64,000 nucleotides of DNA from Rhodeus uyekii (lineage: Eukaryota > Chordata > Actinopteri > Cypriniformes > Acheilognathidae), in assembly GCA_037043235.1 (NCBI GenBank), contig JAWRVZ010000043.1, positions 2,331,001 to 2,395,000 of the forward strand, given 5' to 3'. Under the pieces are notes generated by a model. That model did not search any database. It saw only the letters and a list, made by a program, of their open reading frames with translations, and had not been told where the DNA came from. Positions within the stretch are counted from its first letter, which is position 1. Each line of letters opens with the position of its first letter. This document shows positions 12,561 to 26,415 of this stretch, one piece after another. The position numbers were made by a program, and so were the translations under genes.

Positions 12561-15328
12561 GGTGTACCCAACTGATGCTGGTAGGTCACATGATACGGAC
12601 AACATGGTGAATGTAGTACGACTACATTACATACATTTTACACACATATTATATAGAACTGTTTTAGCGGTTGTGAAGTAACTAATTATTTACTGCAAAG
12701 TGAGTACCTACTTACTTCAGGCTGCGGTTTTGGAACCTGCATATCCAGACCAACTGAGAGTTCAGGATATGTGTGACGGTAAGCTAGCTTTGACTATTGT
12801 AATGTTGTTAATCATGGAGCTCATTATCACTTTTTATCTCAGAAACAGAATGATACATTATGTCTCAACTCAACTTCTAGCCAGTTTAATACGGAAATTA
12901 GCTTTTTAATTGCTTTTTTGATGAACTAGTGCTTCTTAAATCTGTCTAGTTTTTCAAATTGTCTCATATGAATATATTTTTAAAGCATGTTAAGATTGGC
13001 TGATGGAGTTTAAAACGTAAAAATGAAAATGCAAAAAAAAAAAAAATCAGGTTGTTTCTACACTTCTGCTTGAACTGCATCCACTTACAAAACCAAAATG
13101 ATACTTCAAAGGAGTTTTCATGAGATATCCTCCTTCAGATTCCTTACACACATATTATGTTATGATTACACTGTAAAGTGCTTGCTTCAAAGTATGCTAA
13201 GGTGCTTTGCATCTCTCAGTCACCTCTATCCCTGTTTTGTCTCTGACTCCCATCTCAGCCTACTTGAATAGGAATTTGCTTTATAATGTCCAGAAATAGA
13301 TAACAGACAAATTCTTGATTAAATAAATGCTGATAAACCTGGAAAGGGCCTCTGTAATTTTAAAAGCATAATATAAATTGTAAGTCCTACTCGTCTTCAG
13401 TGGCCAAGCCAGATTTAGAATGCCGTTCTAGTGCGACGTGGGAGGTCTGATCTTTCCAGCAAGTCTGATATTTGATGAGTGGACACACTCATTTGACCTG
13501 GCTGAATTCCTGTAGTTTTAGTAGATGTTACGATGTTGGTCATGCCTTGATACAGCTGACCTGACTGGAAAAAGTGCAAAGCTGTCTCTTGAGTATATCA
13601 TATAAACTCTTTGGCATATTTATTAAATCAAATTATGTAGGCAATTTTTGGAGTTTGGAGCCTAGGAACAGATTAACAAAGACAAACAACCCATGGCAAG
13701 TGAATATAAGGAGATGTTTTTGCTAAATGTTAAATAAATATTAATGCAACTCACTAAAATACTTGCAACATTAGCATTCAGCACAAATATTAGCAAGTGA
13801 AAATATTTCACTTTTATTATTGCTTGATGGGAATAAAATATCCATGATCATATCTGTAACTTTTAATTAAAATGCAGCTTAGTTCCTAAAGCTTTCAAAA
13901 ACAGATTAAACATCACATATCAGTCTTTACTTTCAATGTAGGTCACCTACTAAAGATATAAGAAACCCAAGAGCATAAAACGAAATAAATAAAAAGGTAA
14001 AAATCTCAATCTTACTATATAAAGTTTATACTTTAAATGACATGCCTCATTTATAAAATCAACTTAAACCTAGTTTGTGGGAAAATATCTATTTAATATT
14101 GTTTTCAGTCGTTCATAATGTTCCATTATTTGTTACAGTGCTCATATGAAAGCCTCTAGTCTCTTGTTGCTGGAAAAAAGGACGCAATTTGGCAAACCCA
14201 GGGTTTTATTAACAGGTTCCTGTGTACTGACGCAGAGTTTGTAATAGAAGGGGGGAAAAACGAAAGAAATTTATTCAGTGCAGGAGTTTCAGTTGAAAGT
14301 TCAGTGTTCTGTGTTGCTATTGTTGGATTCCTTTGGGTATAGCAAGACCCTAAAGGGAACATGAATGTAAAAGTAATTTTACAGCCTGAAACGCTCGCCT
14401 TTAAGCCTTCCAAAAACCAGACGAACCAAATGAAGGTTAAGGGTTGAAGTTTCTTGAAATTAGCCATAAACATTACATTGAGTAATGAAGTGTTAAGTGA
14501 CCAGGGAAATTAAAATGGTAGCATTACTGCAGAGACATAAATGTACAGGTTAGCTGAGTGTTTTATTGAAACATGTCGCACTAAAGCTTTCAGTCCGAGG
14601 GAAATGTGCAGTAATTGTACATTACATATATGCCATATAATTTATGGTTCACGAGAACAAAATGCGATCATTCAAAAGCGGTTTAAAATAAAACAGACAT
14701 ACTTCCTGTTCTCTCTAATTCTCTTCTGGCTTCAAGGTGTCTCCTAACAAGACTAATATGAACGCAAACGTGCAAAGCTTTCCCAGACCCCTCACTCTCT
14801 GAGAAGACGGGGTGCTGAGAAAGACGGGGGACTGAAGATTGCAGGGGTGGGGGTGTGGGAGGACAGGGTTTGCCAGCTAAGCAGCTCAGGCAGCTATTGT
14901 TGGTGCACCTGGCCACGAGACTCATTTCTAATTTATAAAGCGCCTCCCAGATCTGCCAAGGGGAGCTTACTCCTGAGGCACCTCAGACCACTATTGTTTA
15001 TTATTCTCCCCCAGCTCCCACTTGCAACTGACTGCAGAACGTTGACCAGAAACACACTTGTGGCTCGATTTTTCATTTTAGCGTGGAGCTTGGGAGGTGA
15101 GTCATGGTTAAAATGTGTTTTATACCAGGCATATACAGCACCCACATTTATTCATATTGTAAACACACTTAACCCACTCGGACTCCGTGGAGCACACACA
15201 GAGCCATAAATGTACATGTTCCACAAACTGCTCATTCCATCATTCAATCATCATTAGTTTGTGTGTGTAGTGCCAGTAAAGTACATTTCAGCACATTCTC
15301 AAGGATCACTATAGTAATGTTCAGAGTA

Positions 15329-15965
15329 CAGTAGTACCTCAAGATACGAAAGGCTCAACTTACGAAAAATCCAAGTTATGAAAGCAAAGACGAAATTTTT
15401 ACTGCTCTACATACGAAAAGTTTTCAAGATACGAAAGGTTTCTGAAAGTCCGAAATTCGCCCCATAACAATTTTGAAACTCGTGCCGCACGCCGCCATCT
15501 TAGTTATAGTAGACTCGCCACCATCCTCCTGCTCTCCCATTGGTTCCTGATGCTAACCAAGCCATGAGATCCTTCTCTCTAATTGGACAGCATCCCTCCC
15601 ATCATGCATCTTCTATACGTACGTGCTGGCGTGCTTTAGCTCAGCCACTCCGCACCCGAAACTTTAAATTTTGTATGTGTTTTCGTAAAGTTAAGTGTAC
15701 GTACGTACGTTATCTGCCGTTTGTCCTCCTCCTCCTCTGCCTCCACTTTCGGAGATAGCCTAACTCGAAAGGTAAGCTTCGACATTTTACGTTATTTCAT
15801 TGTTTATAGGTCAATTTAGCTTTATTATGAAATTTAATGGGGTGTTTTTGGAGGGCTTGGAACAGATTAGCCATTTTACATGTAAAATGTGTTCCAAGAT
15901 ACGAAAAACTCATTATTCGAAGGCCGCCTCGGAACGGATTAATTTTGTATCTTGAGGTACCACTG
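15329..15965. mobile_element. Tigger/pogo-like non-autonomous element, 637 bp
   Basis: The terminal inverted repeats are CAGTAGTACCTCAAGATAC at the left and the complement of CAGTGGTACCTCAAGATAC at the right. Both are flanked by TA (15327-15328 and 15966-15967), the target duplication of Tc1/mariner-type elements. Inside, further GATACGAAA motifs recur near both ends. There is no transposase frame. The central part has a CCATTGG box and a CGTACGTACGTACGT tract. The TIR style is like that of pogo/Tigger elements. Confidence 0.8.
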
Positions 15966-16081
15966 TATTATTATTATTGGTGAAAAAATATAGACTGATG
16001 CTTTTAAAAAGAGTACTTTTACTTGGGTAAGACTACTCTTGGGTAACCAAACAGTTGATGGGGGAAAAAATACTTTAGTAG

Positions 16082-16228
16082 GCATTGGGGTCCATGAACT
16101 GTTCGGTTACCGACATTCTTCAAAATGCATCTTTTGTGTTCACCAGAAAAAAAGAAACTCATACAGGTTTGGAATAACTTGATGGTGGGTAAATTAATTT
16201 TCATTTTTGGGTGAACTATCCCTTTAAA
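16082..16228 (-). repeat. Teleost repeat ending AAAGGGATAGTTCACCC
   Basis: Read on the minus strand it starts TTTAAAGGGATAGTTCACCC, continues AAAAATGAAAAT and then TATGAGTTTCTTTTTTTCTG and ends in a GTAACCGAACAGTTCATGG-type block. This is a very abundant fish repeat that I recognise but cannot classify. A worn second piece with TTTTTGGGTGAACTTTATC is near 16545-16650. Confidence 0.6.
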
Positions 16229-18226
16229 TAATGGAAATATATGTTTTGTTGATACTTGTGAAGTGTAAATGTTTTCTGCTATATAATTGAATGCATTATA
16301 CCCATTCAATTTCACATGGTCTTTCTGTCCCTTCATATTGAAATGTGATGCATCACAAGGAGTCAGACCAGGTTTGATGTTAATAATGTGAAACATTACT
16401 GGTTCTCGTGTGAATGTGAATGGACTTTTAATTGAAATATTCGCACAACTCTACTACTTTCATAAAAACAATTTTGTTAGCTTGACTAGTTTTTGTCATA
16501 TTTGGAGCTTGATGACCCCTAACACAATGTTTTGGATCAAAAATAACAGGACGACGTTTAAAATTCTGTGTTAATCAGAAGAAAGTGTGTTGTAAATTTA
16601 AAATTACATTATGACAGAGTGTTCATTTTTTGGGTGAACTTTATCTCTTTACGAGGTCAAGAGTGTTTTTCTCTTTCTCTTACTTTTATATATGGATCCA
16701 GAACACAATAAATTTTATTTTAATCTCAGTCCATTCTCATTTAGGAATGGACGGAGATTAATAAGCTCCATAAGCTCCAACTAGAGTCATACCTGTGTTT
16801 TTCTACTGGACAATGTGTCTTTGTGCTCGAGAACTATCATCTTTCCAAGTGCCTATGGCTAGTCAGACAGGGAGAGAGAAAGAGAAAGACTGAGGAAAGA
16901 TACCCATCTCAGAAGACCTTATTTTTTCTTAATTTGACAGAACATTACCTTACTTAAAAAGCAGAAAGGAAAAAGCAGAGAGACAGATAATACTAGGAAG
17001 ATAAAGTTATTTTATCTGTTGGAGAATCTAAGTTTCCCTGAAGTTTGCCAAAACTCCCACAATAGTGTCTGTATCAAGTCTCCCCCTGTTGGAGAAAAGT
17101 GGATAGTGACATTATACTCTTTCACCAGATCATAAAATGTAGATAGCCATGTTTGTGAAGCTACGGCTAATAATACATTTGCCTTTGATAAATCTGTTGC
17201 TTCTTGATGGCTTAAGGAGTTCTTCATTCTTCTACCTGTTTATGTATGTGAAGGAGAAAGACACATTGATAAATTCACAAGTTCGCTTGATCAAATAATC
17301 ATAGGAAAACAGGTTTGGCGTGCTGTCTATGGGCAAAGTTTGTTCCTAAATTGAGAAAATGCTTTTGGATCCCAAGATCCTCCTGAACGTGCGTCACAAA
17401 CTTCATTAAAAGACACCAGGAGAAACATGCTCGGTCTGAAAATGTAATTATTTTCTTTATGCACTAGCGACTTAACCCTCTCTTGAATTTATGTGTGCAT
17501 TTAATTTTAATGGATCCAATAACAAACTAATATTTGGAAGTGCTGTCATATAACTTATAATGTTTGTTTTTTAATATCAGTTTCTCTAATTAAATTTGTC
17601 TTGGTATATTCATAGATGAAATGCTTCAAAACAACTTTTCTACACCCCTTTGGTGATGAAACCTGAAACCTAATCTTTTTCCATTCATTTTTCCATGGGA
17701 AAAGAGAGTGGTCTTTTCTGGCAAATTAGTTAGTCATTCACTTACTGTGATCTCCAGTGTGTAAGGAGGTGAGACGTTGTTGGACATTTACACCCCAACC
17801 TAATAGGAAGATGGGGACTTCTCGTATGTGATGAAGAGGGATTCCAAGACTAACAGCACAGTCACTGGCTCTTCTCCATCTCTCTGGGCAAGGCTGGCTC
17901 CCATCATGGACTTCTCTGCCAGCACCTCATTGGCTTTGACCGCCTTCTGTAATTGCAAGCACCACGCATTCCCAGAATGCCTCACTCAGTTTTCCAGCTC
18001 ATATCACCCTCACCCCCTACCAGATTTTATGTTTAAATGGAATCAGACTAGAACTGTAGTTAAGAGAAAGTGAGCTTTGGTTTTGGAATGAAAGAGTATG
18101 AAATGAAGTGTGAAGAGGGAAGCCCTATATACTTTGCTGTTGTAATCCACAATTATCTACAACCTTCCAGTTTCCCTGTTCTCAGCCTCTGACTCCCACC
18201 TGAAAAAAGCAGTGTGTCTATGTATA

Positions 18227-18262
18227 TGTGTGTGTGTGTGTGTATACACACACACACACACA
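18227..18262. repeat. Perfect 36-bp TG/CA palindrome
   Basis: A (TG)n run turns into (CA)n through GTATAC, giving two perfect 18-nt arms with no spacer. The CA run continues to 18268. Such alternating purine-pyrimidine palindromes can adopt cruciform or Z-DNA. Confidence 0.9.
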
Positions 18263-20221
18263 CACACAATCTTTTTTTGTACTTAATCAGTATTTTCCAG
18301 ACCACCACAAGAGGGAGACAAATTATTTGAAAAAGCTTACATTGGCATTAGATCATTTTTAAACATTAACCATTTAGCATACTGATGGTAAACTGACAGT
18401 TTACAAGTTTATATTTTAATTGAAGAATTAAAATAATTTAATTTAGCATATTCTACCTCCACCCCGTCATAACTGACACAATACCCACGTGTGTAGTTTT
18501 ATGGATGCTGTATTTGCTCTTGGGGACATTGATCTGTGGGTGTTTGTGGGCAGATTGTATGAATATCCCTAGCCCTCTCTGCCCACGGTGTTCTCAAATC
18601 TCATGTTGATAGAGACAATGATGTGAGATAGGCTACTGCTATAAGAAAAGATGCAAGCCTATTGTTTGTCCTCTAATACACTGAATTATTGCAAACACAT
18701 CTTATAAAACAGGCTATTAATAAGGTTAAGGGAGGATTTGCTGGCTCTATGGGGATTTTTTACCTTTTAAAATAAATAGGTCACCCATCTCTCCCTGTTG
18801 GGTAACAATAATAAAAGTAGAGCATGTGAGGAAATGCCTCAATCTTTCTTTTGTTTAAAAAATGAGGTACAGATTCCCTTTCAATAAACCTTAAGGGAAT
18901 ATTCAAAGTTCAATACAAGTTCACTTGGCAACGGTTACAGTTAGGCACTTAGAATGGAAGAAAATAGGGCCAATTTTATGAAAACACTTGCATTAATTAT
19001 TCCATTTAAGTTAGTATTATTTGAATTAAAGTTGTTCTCGTCAATTATATGGCCATTTATTAGGTTGATAAGATGGAGAGAGACCTGAATGCAAGCTAGC
19101 TTGTGGGCGAATGTTGGGGTTTGGTTTAAGTGGACTAAATGATTGGAAAAATCTGGCGAACGTCACCAGAGAGAAGTCATTTCACTGGAATGTCGAGTTG
19201 ACATTTTGGTTCATAACTGCAAGATCAATAAAAAACATATGCATGAATGAATAATTCACATTAGATCAATATCAGGCATTTAAAAAGTAGTGAAATTCCA
19301 TTTCATGCTGGCTTTAGGGTATGTCTTGATGTCACTATCCTGCCGAGACACGCCCCCACGGCTGGACTGGGTGGCAAAACATCCTGCAACATGACTGGGT
19401 TTTACAGAGGAATCTATAAAAACGAGAGTAAAACAAACAATTATCTACTTAAATTAAAGATAGTTGGACTTGACAGTGATCCTTACAACTTACCAAAGAA
19501 CCAGTGGTCCCTGGACATTGACATGTGGCCAGGAATCAGGTTCATCATGACATTTATATGTACATAAAATACAGGCTGTGAACTCTTTATCTGCTAGTCA
19601 TAATGATATAATTACTTGTATTATTGTTATGTATCATCATATTAAAATTAAAGTGACGGCGACATCAATGGCTATTCTAGTAATTTCAAAATATTTTGTA
19701 GAAACTTAAAGTTATCTAAACAACTGTTAGCATTTACTGTCAGGCAGATGATATAGAGTTTTTGTGTAAACTGGTTCTTTAAAAAAAAACTAATTTGTGC
19801 TCTGAAAAACACATACTTTCCAGGACTTTTTTCAGTTTCTTCAGTCACTCTTTTTAACCTGTTTTTACAATGGGATCTTATGGAGACCAGAATAAGACAG
19901 CATCCAAATGGAAATTAGAATCCATCATGGCGACATTCATTGTTTGCTCAGGGAAAGGTGGATAGGTGCGTTCAACTTGTGGCTTTTGAGTATTTTAACA
20001 TGTATGGATTGGCCCCACTCCACTCAATTTTAAGTGCCTCACTGTAACCCTCGTACAAAAAAGGAGGAACAAGTGTAAATTAATTTTTGTGGTAATCAAC
20101 ATCATGCCATCTGCTGTCAATTGATCTTACCTTGACCTTTGAACTCAATAATATGAACAATTGAACAAATGCTCAACCAGAAGAATACAATACAATGTCT
20201 AGAAGTATTTAATCTAGAACA

Positions 20222-20372
20222 TTTACATTTATGCATTTGGCAGACGCTTTTATCCAAAGCGACTTACATTACATTCAAGGAACACAGTGAATAAGGTCTT
20301 GCTTTCCCTGGGATCGAACCCATGACCTTGGCGTTGTAAACACCAATGCACTACTGGTTGGTTGAGCTACAG
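20222..20372 (-). mobile_element. tRNA-derived SINE
   Basis: On the minus strand the element starts with a tRNA-like head: CTGTAGCTCAACCAACCAG (A-box-like) and GGTTCGATCCCAGGG (B box). It ends with the tail TAAGTCGCTTTGGATAAAAG followed by CGTCTGCCAAATGCATAAATG. The A and B boxes are internal RNA polymerase III promoter elements. This is not a working tRNA gene because no cloverleaf is kept. It is a close relative of the copy at 36774. Confidence 0.75.
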
Positions 20373-22619
20373 AAAATAAGTCATTGGTGAAAAGACAAAG
20401 AAAAACATGAATGCTCTTTTTAACAGTAAACACGGAAAATATGTTTATTAAATTAGCCTTGAACACTGGCACAGAACTCTACAAGCTGTCCTAGCCCTTT
20501 ACAACCCTCAGCATCACCAGTGATGGCACACAAGAGCTTGCAGCTGTGAGTTTTTGAATTGTGAGTGACCTCAATTTCACAAGGGCCTGATTCTGGTGCA
20601 CAATTGGAATGGTGTCAGAGGAAGAAAAATCACATCTCCTCACATCATTTCCTTGGGCGTATTCATTCACCCATATCACTTATCAAACTTTTTTTTAAAT
20701 GCCTATGCATAAATGACTGACAGTTCAGCAGAACCAACCATAAATTGATAAGACATCTTACCTTTAAATTGAAAACAGAATTTATTTCACTTCAGGCTCC
20801 AGGTTGAGGCTGCCTTCATGTGCTTATCTTAGATTATGGTTTCCCTTATACAAGCACTGGGTGTTCGAAAGGAAACGGCAAAATTGATCTCAAAATGCCC
20901 AAAACCATTTCAAGCATCACCAAGAATGAGGTCTTGACAACTGTGGGTACATCCAATATGACATTACTGTGAATATTTTGGCCTGATGTTATAGCATTGT
21001 CCTGTTTTTATGATGGTTCTTGACATATTAACGTTTATTCACATGAGGCATCAGAAAGGGTGTGGGAGGAAACATATTGGTCAATGTGGGATATTTTCAT
21101 CCAGATATGTTCTTGCAGAGGTCTACTGTACCTCTAGAAACATGTTTGTGTCACATACAGTGCAAATGATCAAATGCATTGCTGTTAGAATCATAAAACG
21201 TGACAATCGTCCATCTTTAATTGTAGAAAATTTATCTTGTGGACTGAATGCCCATTAGTTCCCCTCTCTCTTCTTTTTCTTTTCACTTTGTGTTTGTGTT
21301 GGGGAATTGGAGTTGCCTAAGGAAGAAGCTATGACATTACTGTAGGTGACCTTGGTTCCCCAGCCACAGCCGTATGGAAACTGGTATGAGTGTGTGCGTG
21401 CCTGTGTGAAAATGCGTGTGTGTGTGCTCAGCCATAGAGCTGTGCAGTGGCTGTGAAGCAGAACATTAGCTTAACTTTTGAGGTGCATTTGCCTAAAGCC
21501 TGAATGAAGGTGTAAACCTGTTTTCTTCATTTCTCTTGTCTTCTTAAAAAATCTGCAACCTGTGTCATAATATAAATACTTATAAAACTGACATAAATGC
21601 CTGTGTAAGAGCTTAGCAACCACATTGCCAGCAAGCAAAACCTCTATTTTTAGTACAGTAGATGAAACATGATGTAAAACTCATTCTGGTCCAGCTATTA
21701 TGCAACAATGTTGCAAATACTAGCAGCTGTATAAAAAAAATTATATTGCTGTTACTTAATTCTGATTGAATTCTTTACCAGAATGATATTTTAAAAAATC
21801 TGAATTTCCTTTAACACTAAATCAACATGCATGGTTTTTCAATATGCTGGGTCTTAACCATATGTTCTGACATTTTCAGTATATGTTAGCTTTAAATGAA
21901 ACGCATTCTAGTTAACTTATGCTATGATAAATCAAATACTAGCAAAGCATTTCTTATATCATTGTCTCTTAATCATGCTTTCCGAGAAAATATTAATACA
22001 TTTAAATGGAACAAATAAGTATAATACATTTTGATTTAATAAAAAAAATATTTAATTGCTCAGAAAGATTCTCCTCTAATACTAAATCCATGGCTTTTCC
22101 CCAGATGACACAATGAAAAAGTACAAGAGACAAGGGTCATGGGTCATCTGTGAAGGACCCCGGGCTGGGGCTAAAGTCTCTGTCCTGACATCCCACATTT
22201 GGATCTGGTTGGGCAAACAAATTTCGGCACAAAGAAACTATATCTCACTGTATTTATACATCTCCAGAAAATGCTACAGGTAATGGTTGAGAATGACTAG
22301 CTAACTAAGGAAAACTCTATGTTATTTGCTTTAGTCGTACATGTCAATCGTTTTTATTTTAGCCTAAGTTATGTTTTAATTATAACCAAGTTTAGGTTTT
22401 ACTTTAGGCTGCTGGTTTTACTTAACCATTTAGGCTGCTGTTGCAATCTGCAATGACAGCTTTGATTGCCTTTTTTATTTTCTCTAATTCTTAGTTAGTA
22501 TATTTGAAATTTACTATTGAAAAAGGGAATATATTCCAAACACAATAAAGTGTACATATTTTTCAATATGGAAGAGCAGGGAGAACAGCAATAAACCCCC
22601 TTGGTTAAACAGTACAGAA

Positions 22620-23930
22620 CTTCAACAAGGTTACACCTGCCCTTCCACATACCCTGCTGCTTCAAGCTTGTTGTTTGTGGCCAAAAAGGACGGAGGCTTG
22701 CAGTCTTCTGTTGACTACAGTGCTTTCAAAAAGATAACTGTAAGGTTCAGGCACCCACATACCCTTGTCTAAGCAGTCCCGGAACATCACAGTGGACCAG
22801 CCACGTTCTCTAAGTTGGACCTCTGCAGCACGTATAACCTCATCCGATTATGTGTGGGGGACAAGTGGAAGACCGCCTTCATGACCCCAACAGGCCACTA
22901 CAAATACCTAATTTTGTTGTATGGTCTGGTTGACACCCTCTCTGTATTCCAGGACTTCATGCACAAGGTACTTCCTACTTCCCCCACCAATTTGTGCTCA
23001 TGTACATTGACAACATCCTAGTTTATTCTCAGAGAATGGCAGTACAAAACTGGCCAGCACCTTCTAGTTTCAAAGAGCTCCAATGCTTCCTAAGTTTTAA
23101 AAACTTCTATTTCTTCTAACTTCTCATTCAGGACTACAGCTCCATCAATAGTCCATTAACCAACCTATTCAAAAAAGTCTCTGTCCTGGAAGCAGGCCAC
23201 CACCCAGGCTTTCCAAAGCCTCAAAGAAGCCTTCACCAGCGCACTGCTCCTAATCCATCCAGACCCCAACAAACCCTTCATTGTCAAAGTTGATGCATCC
23301 ACCACTGGGGTAGGAGCAGCGCTGTCTCAGCAGCAGGGGACCCCGGCCCAACTTATCGATGTATCTTAATTTCTAAGAAATTATCCCTGGTGGAGTAAAC
23401 TATGACATCCAAAACAGAGAACTGTTATCAAGCTTGCTCTGGAGGAATGGTGGCATCGGTTGGAGGTACTAAAGAATGTATCGTCCTCACAGATCACAAG
23501 AAGAGACTCAACCCCAGAAAGGCAAGAATGGGATTATTCTTTTCTTGCTCTATTCTTATTTTTTCTATCATCCAGGCACAAAGAATATTAAAGCTGATGC
23601 TTTGTGAAGTCTCTATGCTCATGAGGACAACTCTGAGAAACTAGAATCCATCTTGCCTCGTCAACACACCATGTGTCTTGACCAACAACTTACCTCATCC
23701 AATACCTCTGAGTCCTCTCTGCAGGGTGTCCTCTCTCCACCCTCTCCACAACTCTCCCCCCTCATTCACTCTGTATACTCTTCAGTGGGCACTGGCCACA
23801 CAGGGGCCAACTGCACACTCTCACTGCTACAAAATCGCTTATTGTGGCCCAGATTTCGCTACAGACTTACCTCCCTCTGAAGGTAACGCATGCGTCCAAG
23901 TAATTTTTGTCTGCTCTTTTGAGCAATGAC
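22620..23930 (+). pseudogene. Ty3/gypsy retrotransposon pol relic
   Basis: Broken + strand frames preserve gypsy-type pol blocks in order. Reverse transcriptase traces lie at about 22815-23030 (KTAFMTPTGHYKYLILLYGL, then YIDNILVYSQ, where the usual YIDDIL has lost one aspartate). RNase H follows near 23270-23480 (VDASTTGVGAALSQQQG and TKECIVLTDHK). The integrase zinc-binding start is near 23790-23850 (GHTGANCTLSLLQNRLLWPRF-like). Several frameshifts and stops separate them, and parts of the RT fingers are deleted. No LTRs could be paired with it. It is a dead fossil on the same strand as the flanking genes. Confidence 0.8.
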
Positions 23931-25193
23931 TCACTTACGTACTCCTTCCAATTTCCCCTAAGCCTATCTGCCTTACTACTGCGTTTCTCCATCATCTTCC
24001 AGTTCCTTGTTGTCTCTATATTCTCCTATTCTGCATTCCTGCAGATCTGACACTTACCTGTTCCCTCACAGAGAACAATCCACAATCTCCAATCCATAAA
24101 CAATAAACTGCCATATCTGCCTGCAAAGACTCACTTGCTGTTATTTATATTGTATTTATTGTTATTTATAAGTATATTGTACAAAGTAATAACTAATTCA
24201 AAGTAATTAATGATTAACACAAGTATACTGACGATTAGTCTGGCTGAAAGCATACTTCTAGCAGAGGATACATTTGCCTACATTATACACCTCAAAAATT
24301 TGGAGCATGGCCTTTCAAGTGGGGTTGTGAAGCTTGAGTGAATGCTCATATTTTCAGAGCATGACAGCACATTTAAAACTGGCCTAAGTCTGAAATGGCT
24401 TGTTACCTGAAAATGTAAAGATTTGATGCTGAGTGACTCTACAGCCACAGAAAGTCAGTGGAATGGTAGAAAGTGTATATTTAACGCAAATGAAAACAGT
24501 CTTATAGGCATTTATGTCTTAATAAACAATGTAGACAAGAAGCGCTTATGACAGAATGCTGTTCATTGAGATAATTATGTCAATAATTACCAGATGTCAT
24601 AACATTAAGCAATGCAGAAAAGTAAGTACAAAATTAATTTAGCATGTTATACATGTGGATGGGGTCTAATTTCACAGAACTAATCTTTGTCCTTTATTTA
24701 AAAAATATTGTAATTTGACCATCTATAGTGTGGCCATCTATCTGATGAATGGTTCTGTAGCACTCAGTAACACTAGAGAATATTTGGTGTTTTGCAATGG
24801 ATCTCAAAGTCGAGTTTAGCCTAAGGCCACATTCTATTTAGTGTCATCCTGATGAACTGCTCCCCACACAGCCTGGCATCACTTCAAATCATAATCAAAA
24901 TTCCATCTAAGGTCAATGGAGTTTTCAGAGTAAAAAGATGTGATATGTTTTCTTTAGGAGCTTTTCGAGGTAAACAGTTGCACATGAAAATACAGTAAAC
25001 TAAGAGGAAATGCATTTTTTATTTCAGTCTGCTTTCATTCATAGAACTGCACACAAACAAAAATCATGTTAAATGAAAAAAACAAAAAAGAATAAATTAA
25101 AATAAAACACTGCAGTTTTGGTTCCCAGAAATTTACTTTCACAGAAAAATACTCTGATAATGTATCACATTTTGCTTGTAAATGGAATTGCAA

Positions 25194-25500
25194 CTGTCAC
25201 AATCCCAGTTTTGTCTTTTGTTTTTTTAAAAAGGTATTTTATGTTGAAGTTCACTCTCTGTTTTCATTGTTTCTGTATTCTTTTCATGTGTTTCAGCTTC
25301 TCTGGTTTGCTTGTTAGTTTCTATGGTTACAGTTATTGGTTACAGCTGTCTTTGATTATCTTTGATTTCTCTGTGTATTTAAGCCCTTAGTTTTCAATCC
25401 TTCCTTTTGAGTCATTGTTGGTGTTTTGTTTGCTGTTTCTTTGGTTTGTAGTTCCTGGATGTTCCTGATTTCTTTGGACATATTGAGCGGAATATTGAAT
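25194..25500 (+). mobile_element. Possible solo LTR
   Basis: The segment begins TGTCACAATCCC, is T-rich, and has a TATA-like GTATTTAAGCCC near 25375 followed by a T-rich stretch. This is the pattern of cyprinid gypsy LTRs. The right end and the target duplication could not be found, so the call is tentative. Confidence 0.35.
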
Positions 25501-25959
25501 AGATTTTAATGATCTTACCAGCAACTTATCTTAAATCTTCTGCTAACAAAAACTGGTCCGCTAACATACAAAAATATCAAGAACTGCAGAGATATAGGTC
25601 TGTCCCAATGTTCACACTTGCGGTCTGTGTGCTTGGCAACTTGTCTACCTCCATGATGCATTTCCTGTTTATGACTCAAGTTTTCAAGTGAGTGTTAAGA
25701 ACACAAATATGTGTAGATCCTTAGGGCAATATTTTATTTGTGTCATTGTTGCATGCACTTACTATTATAATAACTATAAATTGCGCATAATTGTGTGCAA
25801 CTAACCCTAAACCAATCCCTAATTCTTATGGTTTACAAAAAGTACAAAGACGAAGAATCAGAAGATTCCAACACGAATATATTTAATTAAGAAATTATCT
25901 TGTTTAAACGCTCACAAAAAGACAAAGAACTGAGGAAGCATTGAAACTGAAGTATACAA

Positions 25960-26415
25960 TGATAATGATCTGTGAGAGGCGGAAAACTCAAACAAAGCAA
26001 CACAAATGACTAGGATGTGACAGAACGCCCAGATGTGACCAGGCCCCAGCGGTGAAGGAGGAAGATGCCCGATGTCATGGACCGAGAGCTGATGATCCCA
26101 TGGTGCAGATGGAGAGCTAAAAGGCCTGACAGACTGGTGGTGGTGACCCAGGCGAGGGCGCGGCGATGAGCGCTCAAGGTGGAGCCAGAGTACCTGAGGG
26201 CTGAGGAGGAGCCAGTGTGACCGAGGACAGAGGCGATGCCGAAGGGAAAGAGGGTCCCTCAACCCTTGCGCTGCAGCCATAAGGGTTGAAGGACAGAGCA
26301 CAACAGCCGGTGGGACAAGGGAACCCGGTGGAGTCGCAAGGTTGAGGGTCTCTGGTGGAGCCGATGGGCCGAGGTGGAGCCTAGTGATGTGAGGTTGTAA
26401 CACGTATAGTAAGTG
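25960..26415 (-). pseudogene. GC-rich retroelement-like block
   Basis: This block is much richer in G and C than its AT-rich surroundings. It keeps a 168-codon minus-strand frame (26418-25912) rich in Pro, Leu, Ser and His. On the minus strand the composition, and the occurrence of TGTCACATCC near its end, resemble the 3' end of cyprinid gypsy elements running into an LTR. The peptide has no recognised domain. It may be retroelement debris rather than a gene. Confidence 0.35.

Noticed and set aside
14156..15209. Overlapping frames of 68-120 codons near 14.2-15.2 kb
   Set aside because: They occur on both strands in a moderately GC-rich patch without domains or exon-like splice sites. They could mark a regulatory element, but I have no support for a gene.
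20283..20372. tRNA gene on the minus strand
   Set aside because: A and B boxes are present but there is no cloverleaf pairing, and the SINE tail is attached, so it is a tRNA-derived SINE.
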